DNA of 64,000 nucleotides from Rhizobium grahamii. GTDB lineage: Bacteria > Pseudomonadota > Alphaproteobacteria > Rhizobiales > Rhizobiaceae. The translations under genes were made by a program, and so were the position numbers. The DNA is taken from positions 372,001 through 436,000 of the forward strand of contig NZ_CP043498.1 of NCBI RefSeq assembly GCF_009498215.1. Reading direction: 5' to 3'. Of this stretch, positions 8,781-17,457 are shown in pieces. The notes beneath the pieces were generated by a model. The model ran no database searches, was not told the origin of the DNA, and saw only the letters and a program-made list of their open reading frames with translations. Every line of letters starts with the position of its first letter. The first letter of the stretch is position 1.

Positions 8781-9107
8781 TTATTCGAGATCGGCGTCGA
8801 TGCGCTCGATCAGGCCGGCGGAATTGATCGCGATCTTCAGGGTGCCGATCTCGTGTCCGAAATCGCCGGTGAAATCCAGCCGGACGCTCGAATGGAAGGT
8901 GTCCAATTCTTCCATGGATAGCAGCTTGCTGCTGGTGCTGTAGCCGACAAAGAACCGCTCGAGGTATTGGCGGACACCAGTACGACCAACGAAGGCGTTG
9001 CCAACCGAAGCATCGTCGATGACAGCGTCGGTTGCAAACAGGGACAATGCCCCTTCGACGTCAAAGGCATTGGCGGTCGCGATGAAGGATTCGACGAGCT
9101 TCTGCAT
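8781..9107 (-). CDS. SnoaL/NTF2-like family protein
   Basis: 108 residues. Start ATG 9107 is chosen because GAGGAG lies at 9117-9122; that Shine-Dalgarno overlaps the stop of the upstream gene at 9121. The sequence MQKLVESFIATANAFDVE...FVGRTGVRQYLERFF is a standard NTF2-like fold. It is a second such protein in the same operon. These small barrels often act beside oxidoreductases as isomerases, dehydratases or binding proteins; the exact role is unknown. Confidence 0.75.
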   Translation of the reverse strand: MQKLVESFIATANAFDVEGALSLFATDAVIDDASVGNAFVGRTGVRQYLERFFVGYSTSSKLLSMEELDTFHSSVRLDFTGDFGHEIGTLKIAINSAGLIERIDADLE

Positions 9108-9120
9108 GGTACCGAGCTCC

Positions 9121-10104
9121 TCAGACATCGGTGATCGTCGTATTGGCGATGGTCTGCGCGAAGCCGCTTCCGAACAGAGCTGCAGGCGTCTGGAAGCCGG
9201 GGCGGGCTTCGCCGCCCAGAACACGCCGACCTGCCTCGGCTGCCGCCATTGCCGTGAACGTGTAGCCGTTGACCGTATCGAGGGTGGAGCGGGTGATCGT
9301 TCCATCTGCGCCGGCAACTTCGACGGACGCCTGGTAGCGGTTCGCCAGCCGTTCCTCTTCGCTTGGGCCGTCCGGGAGGGTCGATAGATCCCCTTGCGGG
9401 AAACCATCACCGGTGACATGCACGAAGGTCTCGACGTTGGGAACGGCCGTCGCCCTCCAGATCGTTATGAGATCGGGTAGCGTCACCGGGAAGCAGTCCA
9501 CCGCCCCCTTGCCGAAATCGAACTTGCGGATGCCGTCGGCGGCAATGGCGACAAGCTTGCCGTCCACCCGCGCCAGGGTCTCGACGGTGACGTTCTCGCT
9601 GGCGCTGATCGCCGATCCGCGTGACAGTCCACCCGCCACGTGCAGCGCGATCCTGATCTTGCGAGGATTCTCCACTCGCAGAACCGCATGTCCAGCGAGG
9701 CTACCGAGCATGGCGACACTGCCACCGCCACCCGGCATGAGCATCACGCCCGCGGCCTTCGCCCTGTCGTCCAAGGTCTCGGCCAGACGATAGCTGTCGA
9801 GTTCGGCAGCCGTGTCGAGATAGTGGATACCGTTGCGGATCGACGCGGTCATCAGGGCGTTGGCCGTGCGCATAAACGGGCCGGCGCAATTCAAGAGAAC
9901 GGAGATGCCGGCCAGACCTGCACCGATCGCTGCAGCATCGTCGAGACCGAAGACGCGGTATTCGACGCCGAGTTCTGCAGAAAGCGTCGAAAGGGTCGCT
10001 TCGTTGCGGCCGGCGAGAACAAGCGGCGTGCCGGCCGCCTTCGCATGCTCTGCCGCAATGCGGCCGGTATAGCCGGTCGCGCCGTAGATCATCAGTTTTG
10101 TCAT
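9121..10104 (-). CDS. Saccharopine dehydrogenase NADP-binding domain protein (trans-acting enoyl reductase-like)
   Basis: 327 residues. The N-terminus MIYGATGYTGRIAAEHAK is a Rossmann GATGYTG motif as in saccharopine-dehydrogenase-like and trans-acting enoyl reductases, followed by LVLAGRN and LLNCAGPF. The GGGGSVAMLGSLAG region near residue 130 is also usual. Family members reduce or bind lipid-like or polyketide-like substrates. It lies between the frameshifted VOC gene (2 bp upstream) and the first SnoaL gene, in one operon. Cytoplasmic; substrate unknown. Confidence 0.8.
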   Translation of the reverse strand: MTKLMIYGATGYTGRIAAEHAKAAGTPLVLAGRNEATLSTLSAELGVEYRVFGLDDAAAIGAGLAGISVLLNCAGPFMRTANALMTASIRNGIHYLDTAAELDSYRLAETLDDRAKAAGVMLMPGGGGSVAMLGSLAGHAVLRVENPRKIRIALHVAGGLSRGSAISASENVTVETLARVDGKLVAIAADGIRKFDFGKGAVDCFPVTLPDLITIWRATAVPNVETFVHVTGDGFPQGDLSTLPDGPSEEERLANRYQASVEVAGADGTITRSTLDTVNGYTFTAMAAAEAGRRVLGGEARPGFQTPAALFGSGFAQTIANTTITDV

Positions 10105-10105
10105 G

Positions 10106-10500
10106 TCAGTGCTGCCATTCCTTGTAGACGAATTCGAGACTGTAGCCGTCCGGGTCGCGAACTTGGGCGGCGTAGTAGCGGGGGTCGTAGTGGAGCTGTC
10201 CTCCCGGCGGATGGATTTCCGATGCGCCTGCCATCATGGCGGCGGCGAAGGCGGCATCGACCTGGAAGGTGCCATCGGCGATGAAGCCGACATGGACTGC
10301 GCGGCCTTCGACCACGCCTTCGCGGAGCCAGAAGAATACCCGGCCGTTCGCGCCGAACCCTTAAGATCCGGATGACCGGGAGGGCCGTCCTTCCCCTCGT
10401 AGTCATGGGCGTGAACGATGCCGAGTGGGGCCAGCGCCGCCTCGTAGAAGGCGATGGAGCGATTGATGTCGCTGACTGAAATGAAGACATGGTCGAGCAT
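10106..10500 (-). pseudogene. VOC (glyoxalase-like) family protein, frameshifted
   Basis: Starts MLDHVFISVSDINRSIAFYE at 10500 and ends RDPDGYSLEFVYKEWQH at 10106, both typical of VOC proteins, but the two halves are in different frames. Reading ...PDLKG then FGANGRVFFWLREG restores a continuous family sequence if one base is added near 10357-10361, next to a CCC run. As given, the first frame runs on into unrelated residues. Either a real null allele or a sequencing/assembly error; the rest of the operon is intact. Confidence 0.75.
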
Positions 10501-10515
10501 ATCGCTCTCCTTCGT

Positions 10516-11259
10516 TCAGATGATGTAGCCGCCCGCGACCTCGATGTTTTGGGCGTTGATCCAGCGGTTCTCGGCGGAAAGGAGACTGGCGACAACGCCA
10601 CCGATATCTTCAGGCTCGCCAACGCGGCCGAGTGCGGTCTGGCCTGCAAGCATCGCCTCGAACTCGTCGTTCAGGCCGCCGCCGAGTTCGGTGCGGATTG
10701 CGCCGGGCGCGATCGAGTTCGCCCGGATGCGCCGCTCGCCGAACTCCTTGGCCATGTAGCGGGTCAGGACTTCCAGGCCACCCTTGAAGGCCGCGTAGGG
10801 GGCGACGCCTGCAGTCGCCACGCGCGTGGTAGCACTGGTGATGTTGATGATCTGGCCACCGTCGGCCATCAGCGGCAACAGGATCTGGGTCAGAAAGAAC
10901 GGCCCCTTGAGATGGACGTTGAACAGCCCATCGAATTGCTCTTCCGTGACTGTCGCGATCGGATTGAACAGGCCGTATCCTGCATTGTTGACGAGATAAT
11001 CGAAATCGTCCCGACCAAAGACGGACCGAAGTTTCGAAGCGACTGCATCACGAAACGCGGGGAATGCGCCGACGTCGGCGACGTCGAGCTTCAGGGCAAA
11101 GGCCTTGCCGCCGCCCTCAGCGATCGTCTTCACGACATCGTCCGCCTTTGCAGGGTTGCTGTTGTAGGTCACGACGACGCCCATTCCTTTGCGGGCGCAT
11201 TCGATGGCTGTGCTGGCTCCGAGACCCCGGCTTCCCCCGGTGACGATGACAATCTTCAT
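10516..11259 (-). CDS. SDR family NAD(P)-dependent oxidoreductase
   Basis: 247 residues from ATG 11259, with AAGGAAA upstream. Motifs: TGGSRGLG cofactor loop near residue 7, NNAG near 87, catalytic Ser (NITSATT) and YAAFKGG with the Tyr-x-x-x-Lys pair. Classical FabG-like short-chain dehydrogenase. First gene of a minus-strand operon (SDR, VOC, saccharopine-dehydrogenase-like, SnoaL, SnoaL) and divergent from the AraC regulator at 11396, which probably controls it. Confidence 0.9.
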   Translation of the reverse strand: MKIVIVTGGSRGLGASTAIECARKGMGVVVTYNSNPAKADDVVKTIAEGGGKAFALKLDVADVGAFPAFRDAVASKLRSVFGRDDFDYLVNNAGYGLFNPIATVTEEQFDGLFNVHLKGPFFLTQILLPLMADGGQIINITSATTRVATAGVAPYAAFKGGLEVLTRYMAKEFGERRIRANSIAPGAIRTELGGGLNDEFEAMLAGQTALGRVGEPEDIGGVVASLLSAENRWINAQNIEVAGGYII

Positions 11260-11395
11260 GGCCGTTTCCTTGGCTGTTTGTTGTGCCCTGAAGCTAGGCC
11301 TGTGCCGTCCCGCCCGCTCACCTATTCCTCTCCGAAGCTTGCCTATTTCTGCTTTCCGCTTGCGGAGGCGTTCCCGAACTGTCACGGTCACCTCC

Positions 11396-12277
11396 ATGCA
11401 AAAACAACTTCAGGAACTGCGCGCTCTGGCATCGACGGCGGAAAACCGCCGAACAGAAACGGGAATTCCTCGTGTTGCGATGGTCCAGGGCGAGATCCCG
11501 GAGCATCGGCTTTCAGCCGTCTACGAGCCGATGATCAACCTAATCCTGACTGGCTCGAAGACGATGACGGTCGGTGAGCGGACATTCGCCTACGACCCGG
11601 CGACGTATTTCGTCATGTCGGTCGATCTTCCGGCGGTGGGGTCGGTTCACCCTTCGGTGGCGGGGGAACCCTACCTCGCGGTCAGCCTGACACTCCATCC
11701 GCCAACGGTCGCCGCCCTCATCAGCGATCTGCCCGTGCAGGTCTGCAGCAAGCTGTTCGGCTGCGGCTTCTCCGTCGCGCCGGTCAACGACGAGTTCCTC
11801 GACGCCTGGGTGCGGATGCTCCGGCTGATGGACCGTCCGGACGAAGTCTCCGTGCTTGCGCCTGCCTACGAGCGTGAGATCCTTTTCAGGGTGCTGCAAG
11901 GACCGCTCGGCTGGATGCTGCGGGACATTGCCGCGCCAGATGCCGCACTGTCGCGGATCGGCGTTTCGATCCAATGGATTCGAGAAAATTTCGCCAAGCC
12001 GCTGAGGGTCGAGGCTCTTGCGGAAATGGCGGCTCTCAGCGTCTCGGCGTTCCATCGACACTTCAAGGCAATCACGGCGCTGAGCCCGATCCAGTATCAG
12101 AAGCAAGTCCGGCTACTGCATGCGCGCACGCTTTTGATGGCTGGAGAAGGAACGGCAACGTCGGTCGCCTTCGGCGTCGGCTATGAAAGCCCAAACCAGT
12201 TCAGCCGGGAATACGCAAGGCAGTTCGGGCTACCACCCTCGAAGGATATTGTGCGTCTTCGGGGCGAGGCTGTGTGA
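11396..12277 (+). CDS. AraC family transcriptional regulator
   Basis: 293 residues from ATG 11396. The N-terminal half (EIPEHRLSAVYEPMINLILTG region) matches the AraC_N type found in regulators such as YqhC; the C-terminal hundred residues hold two helix-turn-helix motifs (VEALAEMAALSVSAFHRHFK and SVAFGVGYESPNQFSREYAR). Relatives often activate adjacent alcohol/aldehyde oxidoreductase genes in response to reactive carbonyls. Divergent orientation with the SDR operon supports that role here by inference. Confidence 0.9.
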   Translation: MQKQLQELRALASTAENRRTETGIPRVAMVQGEIPEHRLSAVYEPMINLILTGSKTMTVGERTFAYDPATYFVMSVDLPAVGSVHPSVAGEPYLAVSLTLHPPTVAALISDLPVQVCSKLFGCGFSVAPVNDEFLDAWVRMLRLMDRPDEVSVLAPAYEREILFRVLQGPLGWMLRDIAAPDAALSRIGVSIQWIRENFAKPLRVEALAEMAALSVSAFHRHFKAITALSPIQYQKQVRLLHARTLLMAGEGTATSVAFGVGYESPNQFSREYARQFGLPPSKDIVRLRGEAV

Positions 12278-12398
12278 CGGGAGGCTTTCCGCCAACGTCC
12301 GCAAAGGGCCGATAGCCGACATCGAGCCGGACGCTTCGCGCCAGAGGCTGCAATATATAGGCATACGTGCCGCGACCCTGAAGAGCCGCGGCAGGCAA

Positions 12399-13112
12399 TC
12401 AGGCGACGTCTTGCAGCTGGGCTTCCCCTTCGTGAAGGAAGCAGGCCTTGTTGAAAAGGCCGAGATCGACGAAGTTCGGAAGGCGGATATCGCGGATATC
12501 GGGAAGCCGTTTGCTTGCCGGATCAAACGACCGGTCGATCTGCGAGATGAAGCCGAGCACAACGCCCGTCCGTTGCGCGAAATCGCCGAGCGTCTGAACC
12601 TGCTCGGAAAGAACGGGTTTGCTCCGGTTCTGGTCGAGCACCTGCAGATAGTCGATGACCGCGACCGTTCCAGGCTTCGACCCCGCCAGATGGCTTATGA
12701 TGTAGTCCGCGCTGATCTCATCGGACGTGACAATTCGCACCCTGTCGGCAATGCGGTCAGTATCGCCCTCCAGCGATCGAAGATGCTTGCTTGCCTGTTG
12801 CTCGGTGAACTCCAGACTGAACAAGAAAGCCGTGCGGCCAGCGCGGACTGCATCGATCAGAAGCTGAAGCCCAAGGGTGGTCTTGCCGTGGCCGGGACGC
12901 CCGGCGAGTAAGAGCAGGTCGCCATCACCAAGGCGAGACAGGATCGTTTGCGAAAGCGGCCCGGAAGACATTCGGGACGAAAGTAGGCTCCATCTTGCAA
13001 ACCCCTCGTCGCGGGCGATCTGGTCCAATGCTTGGTTGAGCGGAACCTTGTCGTTCCGTGCCATCAGCTTGGCGCGGCGCTTGAGCTGAAATATCGGTGC
13101 AGAGAGTTTCAT
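12399..13112 (-). CDS. DnaB-like RecA-fold ATPase with an N-terminal glyoxalase-related-type segment
   Basis: About 237 residues; ATG 13112 or 13115. Residues 45-230 resemble only the C-terminal RecA-like domain of DnaB helicase: GRPGHGKT (Walker A), FSLEFTEQQ, VIDYLQVLD (Walker B) and SQIDRSFD. The DnaB N-terminal domain is absent. The first 45 residues (LKRRAKLMARND...ALDQIARDEGFARWSLL) resemble the short motif seen at the N-terminus of glyoxalase-related and other rhizobial proteins. Too short for a replicative helicase. Role unknown. Confidence 0.7.
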   Translation of the reverse strand: MKLSAPIFQLKRRAKLMARNDKVPLNQALDQIARDEGFARWSLLSSRMSSGPLSQTILSRLGDGDLLLLAGRPGHGKTTLGLQLLIDAVRAGRTAFLFSLEFTEQQASKHLRSLEGDTDRIADRVRIVTSDEISADYIISHLAGSKPGTVAVIDYLQVLDQNRSKPVLSEQVQTLGDFAQRTGVVLGFISQIDRSFDPASKRLPDIRDIRLPNFVDLGLFNKACFLHEGEAQLQDVA

Positions 13113-13389
13113 CATAGACCTCTATTGCGAGCCGAAACGCAACCCCTCCTCATGCGATGCTCGAACAGATGGTTCGATGATCTGGCGTCACCCTGCATGT
13201 GCGATGCTTCCCCGAAAGGAGGGGGGAGGCTTGGGTCGAGCCTGTGGCCGAAGCCTAGCGAGTTGAGCGATTCGCGACAAGGCTGGCCTCCGCCTAAAGC
13301 CGAAAGCGATCCCGATGCGAGGCAGCGGGTGATTTCTGGTGTCAGGCGTGTAAGCTGAATGACCATCCAAGCCTTCGGAGAACGCGCCA

Positions 13390-13728
13390 ATGCCCCGCTT
13401 TCTTGCCGTTTACACGATGAAGCCCGAAGCCGTCTTGGCTTTTCGAGAACTGCCGAAAGCCGAGCAGGATGCAATCGACGCCGCCGGCATAGCGGAGTGG
13501 GCAGCGTGGGAAGAAAGAAACGCCGCGTTCATCCTCGATCGTGGCGGCATGGTCGGAAAAACCACCCGTGTAACCAAGGACGGCATCGCCAAGGCCGTGA
13601 ACCCGTTCTGCGGCTACCTGGTGGTCGAGGCGGAAAACGCCGATGCCGCCGCACGGATGTTCGCGGACCACCCGCACTTCACCGTGTTTCCCGGTGACGG
13701 CGTGGATATCATGCCGTTCGTAACCTAA
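13390..13728 (+). CDS. YciI-related domain protein
   Basis: 112 residues with a ferredoxin-like alpha+beta pattern (MPRFLAVYTMKPE...FCGYLVVEAENADAAARMF...HFTVFPGDGVDIMPF). The end, a strand reading V-D-I-M-P, is typical of YCII-related proteins, which are small dimeric enzymes or binding proteins of mostly unknown function. It stands alone and converges with the formaldehyde dehydrogenase gene, with a shared hairpin between them. Confidence 0.75.
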   Translation: MPRFLAVYTMKPEAVLAFRELPKAEQDAIDAAGIAEWAAWEERNAAFILDRGGMVGKTTRVTKDGIAKAVNPFCGYLVVEAENADAAARMFADHPHFTVFPGDGVDIMPFVT

Positions 13729-13803
13729 GGGCATCGGCAAGACTTCGCGCCGGATGCGCTCATTCCGAGGACCGGCAAAACGATCATGAAATTTGCAAAT
13801 GGC

Positions 13804-13833
13804 AGGGGCGGCTGTACGACGACGGCCGCCCCT
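13804..13833. terminator. Bidirectional hairpin between the YciI and fdhA genes
   Basis: AGGGGCGGC at 13804-13812 pairs with GCCGCCCCT at 13825-13833, a 9-bp GC-rich stem with a 12-nt loop, placed between two convergent genes. U runs are weak on both strands, so its strength as an intrinsic terminator is uncertain. Confidence 0.5.
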
Positions 13834-13876
13834 CATTGTCTCATGGCTTTCCAGGCCGGAAAGAACCCGAACTAGA

Positions 13877-15067
13877 TCAAGCCGCCTTCGCGACCTCGCC
13901 ATGCGGGTCGAGCACGAACTTCGTCGCCGCACCATGGTCGAAGCTTTCGTAGCCCTGCACCGCCTCTTCGAGCGGAATGACCTTGGCGTTGACGATATCA
14001 GCTATCGGCAGCCGATCGTGCAGGATCGCCTGCATGAGCTGGCGGTTGTACTTCAGGACAGGCGTCTGGCCCGTATGGAACGACTGCGCCTTCGCCCAGC
14101 CGAGGCCGAAGCGGAGCGACAGGTTGCCGTTCTTGGCGGCGTTGTCGACGGCGCCCGGATCCTCGGTCACGTAGAGGCCGGGAATGCCGATCGAGCCAGC
14201 CGCGCGGGTGATTTCCATCATCTGGTTCAGAACGATCGCCGGCTGCTCGCCGCCCGAATGGCCGCGCGCCTCGAAGCCGACGGCGTCGATGGCGCTGTCC
14301 ACTTCGTTCGTCCCTGTAACCTGCGCGATCATGTCGCCGAGGCGATCGCTCTTCGACAGGTCGATCGGCTCGAAGCCGACCCTGGCGGCATGGGCAAGGC
14401 GATCCTTGTTGAAATCGCCGATCATCACGACGGCGGCACCGAGGATGCGGGCGGAAGCGGCCGCCGCAAGACCGACCGGACCGGCGCCGGCTACATAGAC
14501 CGTCGAGCCGACGCCGACGCCGGCACGCACAGCCCCGTGAAAGCCGGTCGGCAGGATGTCGGAAAGCATGGTCAGATCGCGAATCTTCTCCATCGCGCGA
14601 TCGCGGTCCGGGAATTTCAGCAGGTTGAAGTCTGCGTAGGGAATGGTCACGTAGCGGGCCTGTCCGCCGATCCAGCCGCCCATGTCGACATAGCCGTAGG
14701 CGCCGCCGGCGCGTGACGGGTTGACGGTGAGGCAGACACCGGTGTCCTGCGATTTGCAGCAGCGGCAGCGGCCGCAGGCGACGTTGAACGGCACGGAAAC
14801 GATGTCGCCGATCTGAAGCATCTCGACGTCGATGCCCTTCTCGATGACCTCGCCGGTGATCTCATGGCCGAGGACGAGGCCGGGCATGGCGGTGGTGCGG
14901 CCGCGCACCATGTGCTGGTCCGATCCGCAGATGTTGGTGGAGATGACTTTCAGGATCACGCCGTGCTCGATCCTGCGGCCATCGGGCGCCTCAAGCTTCG
15001 GATCGTCGATATCGTGGATTTCGACCTTGCCAGGCCGCATGTAGACGACGCCTCGGTTCTTGCTCAT
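13877..15067 (-). CDS. fdhA: Formaldehyde dehydrogenase, glutathione-independent (zinc-dependent)
   Basis: 396 residues from ATG 15067 (GGAGGAG six bases upstream), close to the family's 399. MDR-superfamily zinc enzyme: STNICGSDQHMVRGR and GHEITGEV bind catalytic zinc, the four-cysteine cluster CGRCRCCKSQDTGVC binds structural zinc, and VYVAGAGPVGLAA is the NAD-binding loop. It oxidises formaldehyde, or dismutates aldehydes with tightly bound NAD, in the cytoplasm. It appears monocistronic. A 3' remnant of a similar gene lies at 7974-8047. Confidence 0.92.
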   Translation of the reverse strand: MSKNRGVVYMRPGKVEIHDIDDPKLEAPDGRRIEHGVILKVISTNICGSDQHMVRGRTTAMPGLVLGHEITGEVIEKGIDVEMLQIGDIVSVPFNVACGRCRCCKSQDTGVCLTVNPSRAGGAYGYVDMGGWIGGQARYVTIPYADFNLLKFPDRDRAMEKIRDLTMLSDILPTGFHGAVRAGVGVGSTVYVAGAGPVGLAAAASARILGAAVVMIGDFNKDRLAHAARVGFEPIDLSKSDRLGDMIAQVTGTNEVDSAIDAVGFEARGHSGGEQPAIVLNQMMEITRAAGSIGIPGLYVTEDPGAVDNAAKNGNLSLRFGLGWAKAQSFHTGQTPVLKYNRQLMQAILHDRLPIADIVNAKVIPLEEAVQGYESFDHGAATKFVLDPHGEVAKAA

Positions 15068-15341
15068 TTCCATCTCCTCCGTTGAAAATGCATATTGCAC
15101 GCAGGGCTCCTCTTCCCCGCGCGCTGGGTATCGACAGATTAGACGAGAATGTAGGACGCGCCGTTCCGTTTACGACGGTTTGCGGCGTCGAATTGGTCGC
15201 GTCCTGCACATCAGCTGTCGCCGAGGCCGTCCACGCAAGGCCATTCACATGGGGATGCAGTCAAAACGGCACAGCCTTGTCCCTTGCCCCTGCGATGTTT
15301 CTCCTTATGCTCGGCGGAAAACGGATCCGGGAGGTCACCAT

Positions 15342-15650
15342 ATGATCCTGCACTGCGTGCTGATGCGGCTGAAGGCAGCCATGACGGGGGATGAAAAGCA
15401 GTCCCTGTTCGACGCGATCGTCGGATTGAAGCAGCTGATACCAGGCATTCTCGATATCAAGCACGGCCCGAATGTCTCGCCGGAGGGGCTGCACGCCGGC
15501 TACGTCGACGGTTTTGCCGTGACCTTCGAGAGCGCAGATGCACGCGACGCCTATCTCGTGCACCCTGATCATGTCGCCGTCGGCGAGCGCATCGTCTCGT
15601 CGACGGACGGTGGACTTGGCGGTCTGATCGTCTTCGACCTGCAGGTCTAG
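15342..15650 (+). CDS. Dabb (stress-responsive A/B barrel) family protein
   Basis: 102 residues. MILHCVLMRLK, LKQLIPGILDIKHGPN, and VTFESADARDAYLVHPDH are the standard Dabb-domain segments (dimeric ferredoxin-like barrel). ATG 15342 follows GGGAGGTCACCAT. Family function is poorly defined; some act as cyclases in natural-product routes. Monocistronic, between the divergent fdhA and the convergent azt operon. Confidence 0.85.
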   Translation: MILHCVLMRLKAAMTGDEKQSLFDAIVGLKQLIPGILDIKHGPNVSPEGLHAGYVDGFAVTFESADARDAYLVHPDHVAVGERIVSSTDGGLGGLIVFDLQV

Positions 15651-15667
15651 TCTAGGACATCAGGGAC

Positions 15668-16567
15668 TCAGCTCGATTTCCGCATCGCCGCGGCGATCTG
15701 GTCGACGTTGAAGCGAAACATCTTTTCATAGGTGGGGGCGGGGCCCTTCGCGTCCGAAAGCGATTCAACGTAGAGTTCGCCGCCGGGCTCCGCGCCCGTC
15801 GCCTTCGCGACCTGGCGGACGAGGCGCGGATCGTTCGAGTTTTCGAAGAAGTAGGTTTTGACCCGCTCCTGCTTGATCTGTTCGATCAGCTTTGCAACCT
15901 CGGCAGCCGATGCTTCGCTTTCCGTCGATATCCCGATCGGCGCTAGGAAGCTCACCCCGTATTCGCGGCCGAAGTAGCCGAAAGCATCATGGCTCGTCAG
16001 CACCTTGCGGCGGTCCTCAGGTATCTTGTCGAAGGCCGAGCGCGCATAGGCATCGAGCGCATCGAGTTTCGCGGTGTAGGCCTTGGCATTATTGTCGAAG
16101 GCACCGGCGTCAGCAGGATCCGCCGCGGCAAGCGCCTTCGCGATGTTGGCGACCCAGACCTTGACGTTGACGGGGCTGTTCCAGACATGCGGATCGGTGA
16201 TCGTCTTGCCGTCCTCTTCCATGGTCCGAAGCGTGACGCCGTCGGAGGCGACCACCGGCTTACCCTGGTAGCCGGATGCACTGATCAGCCTGTCCATCCA
16301 GCCTTCGAGGCCTTCGCCGCTGACGAAGACGACGTTCGCTTCCTTCAGGTTTCTGGCATTGGCCGGCGATGGTTCGAACTCGTGGGGATCGCCGTTCGGG
16401 CCGACGAGGCTGGTGACGTGCACATGGTCGCCGCCCACCTGTTTGACCACATCCGCGAGGACGGTGAAGGAGGCAACGACCTTCAGCGTCTCGGCGGAGG
16501 CGGGCAGCGTGGCCGCCATTGTCGAGGCGCAAAGCGTGATGGATAGGAGCAGTCGTTTCGAGATCAT
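15668..16567 (-). CDS. aztC: Zinc ABC transporter substrate-binding protein (AztC/ZnuA family)
   Basis: 299 residues with a Sec signal peptide (residues 1-25, ending ASA-ET). Cluster A-I metal-binding fold: candidate zinc ligands are His in DPHEFEP, His in DPHVWNSP, His in TSHDAFGYF and a late acidic residue. The His-rich loop of classical ZnuA is missing, which fits AztC. It binds zinc in the periplasm and hands it to the permease. Last gene of the azt operon. Manganese cannot be excluded, but the Zur-like site upstream favours zinc. Confidence 0.85.
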   Translation of the reverse strand: MISKRLLLSITLCASTMAATLPASAETLKVVASFTVLADVVKQVGGDHVHVTSLVGPNGDPHEFEPSPANARNLKEANVVFVSGEGLEGWMDRLISASGYQGKPVVASDGVTLRTMEEDGKTITDPHVWNSPVNVKVWVANIAKALAAADPADAGAFDNNAKAYTAKLDALDAYARSAFDKIPEDRRKVLTSHDAFGYFGREYGVSFLAPIGISTESEASAAEVAKLIEQIKQERVKTYFFENSNDPRLVRQVAKATGAEPGGELYVESLSDAKGPAPTYEKMFRFNVDQIAAAMRKSS

Positions 16568-16584
16568 CTGGGTCTCCTTTGAGG

Positions 16585-17457
16585 TCAGCCCTCAAGGTGA
16601 GGGCGGGGGAAGTAGCGCCGGAGAAGTCCGGCGGGCGCGAAAACGATGGAAAGGCCGTAGATCAAGGCTGCGGTCATGATGATCGTCGGTCCGGAGGCGA
16701 GCTCGAAATGGTAGGAGGCAACGAGCCCGAGATAACCCGACGCCACAGCGCTTGCGCCGGCAACCGCCATCATCGATGGCAGGCTTCGGCACCAGAGCTG
16801 TGCAATGGCAGCCGGCAGCATCATCAGGCCGACCGCCATCAGCGTGCCGAGTGCCTGGAAGCTTGCAACCAGGGTCAGCACGACGAGCAGCAGGAAGAGG
16901 AAATGATAGAGCGGTCCACGGCCCCCGACCGCCCGCAGGAAGCCGGGATCGAAGCATTCCACGACGAGGGGGCGATAGATGACGGCGAGCGTCAGCAGCG
17001 TCACGGTGGTGATCGCGCCGATCTGGTGCAGGGCAGGCGCGTCGATCGCAAGGATCGTCCCGAAGAGCACGTGCAGCAGGTCGATGCTGGATCCTCGAAG
17101 CGAGACGATAAGCACGCCGAGCGCCAGCGACGCGAGGTAGAAACTGGCAAAGCTCGCGTCTTCCTGCAACACGGTAGCGCGGCTGACGGCGCCTGAAAGC
17201 AGCGCGACAGCAAGCCCCGCGACAAGTCCGCCGAGCCCCATTGCCGTCAGCGACAGCGACCCGGCTACCATATAGCCGATCGCCGCGCCCGGCAGGATCG
17301 CATGGCTCATGGCATCGCCGACAAGGCTCATCCGGCGAAGAACCAGCAGCACGCCGATCGGCCCCGATCCCATGCCGAGGCAGAGGCAGGCGACGAGCGC
17401 GCGCCGCATGAAGCCGTAATCGGCAAACGGCGCGATGAAGAGATCGTAAGCGCTCAT
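16585..17457 (-). CDS. aztB: Zinc ABC transporter permease (AztB/ZnuB family)
   Basis: 290 residues from ATG 17457 (MSAYDLFIAPFADYGFMRRA), overlapping the aztA stop by ATGA. About eight membrane segments; GPIGVLLVLRRMSLVGDAMSHAI (ends quoted: GPIGVL...MSHAI) is the ABC-3 permease signature. The longer open frame to 17661 is antisense read-through inside aztA. It forms the inner-membrane channel for the AztA ATPase and AztC binding protein. Confidence 0.9.
   Translation of the reverse strand: MSAYDLFIAPFADYGFMRRALVACLCLGMGSGPIGVLLVLRRMSLVGDAMSHAILPGAAIGYMVAGSLSLTAMGLGGLVAGLAVALLSGAVSRATVLQEDASFASFYLASLALGVLIVSLRGSSIDLLHVLFGTILAIDAPALHQIGAITTVTLLTLAVIYRPLVVECFDPGFLRAVGGRGPLYHFLFLLLVVLTLVASFQALGTLMAVGLMMLPAAIAQLWCRSLPSMMAVAGASAVASGYLGLVASYHFELASGPTIIMTAALIYGLSIVFAPAGLLRRYFPRPHLEG

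Noticed and set aside
10489..11577. 362-codon plus-strand frame across the SDR gene into the AraC gene
   Set aside because: Overlaps two clear genes in other frames and shows no domain.
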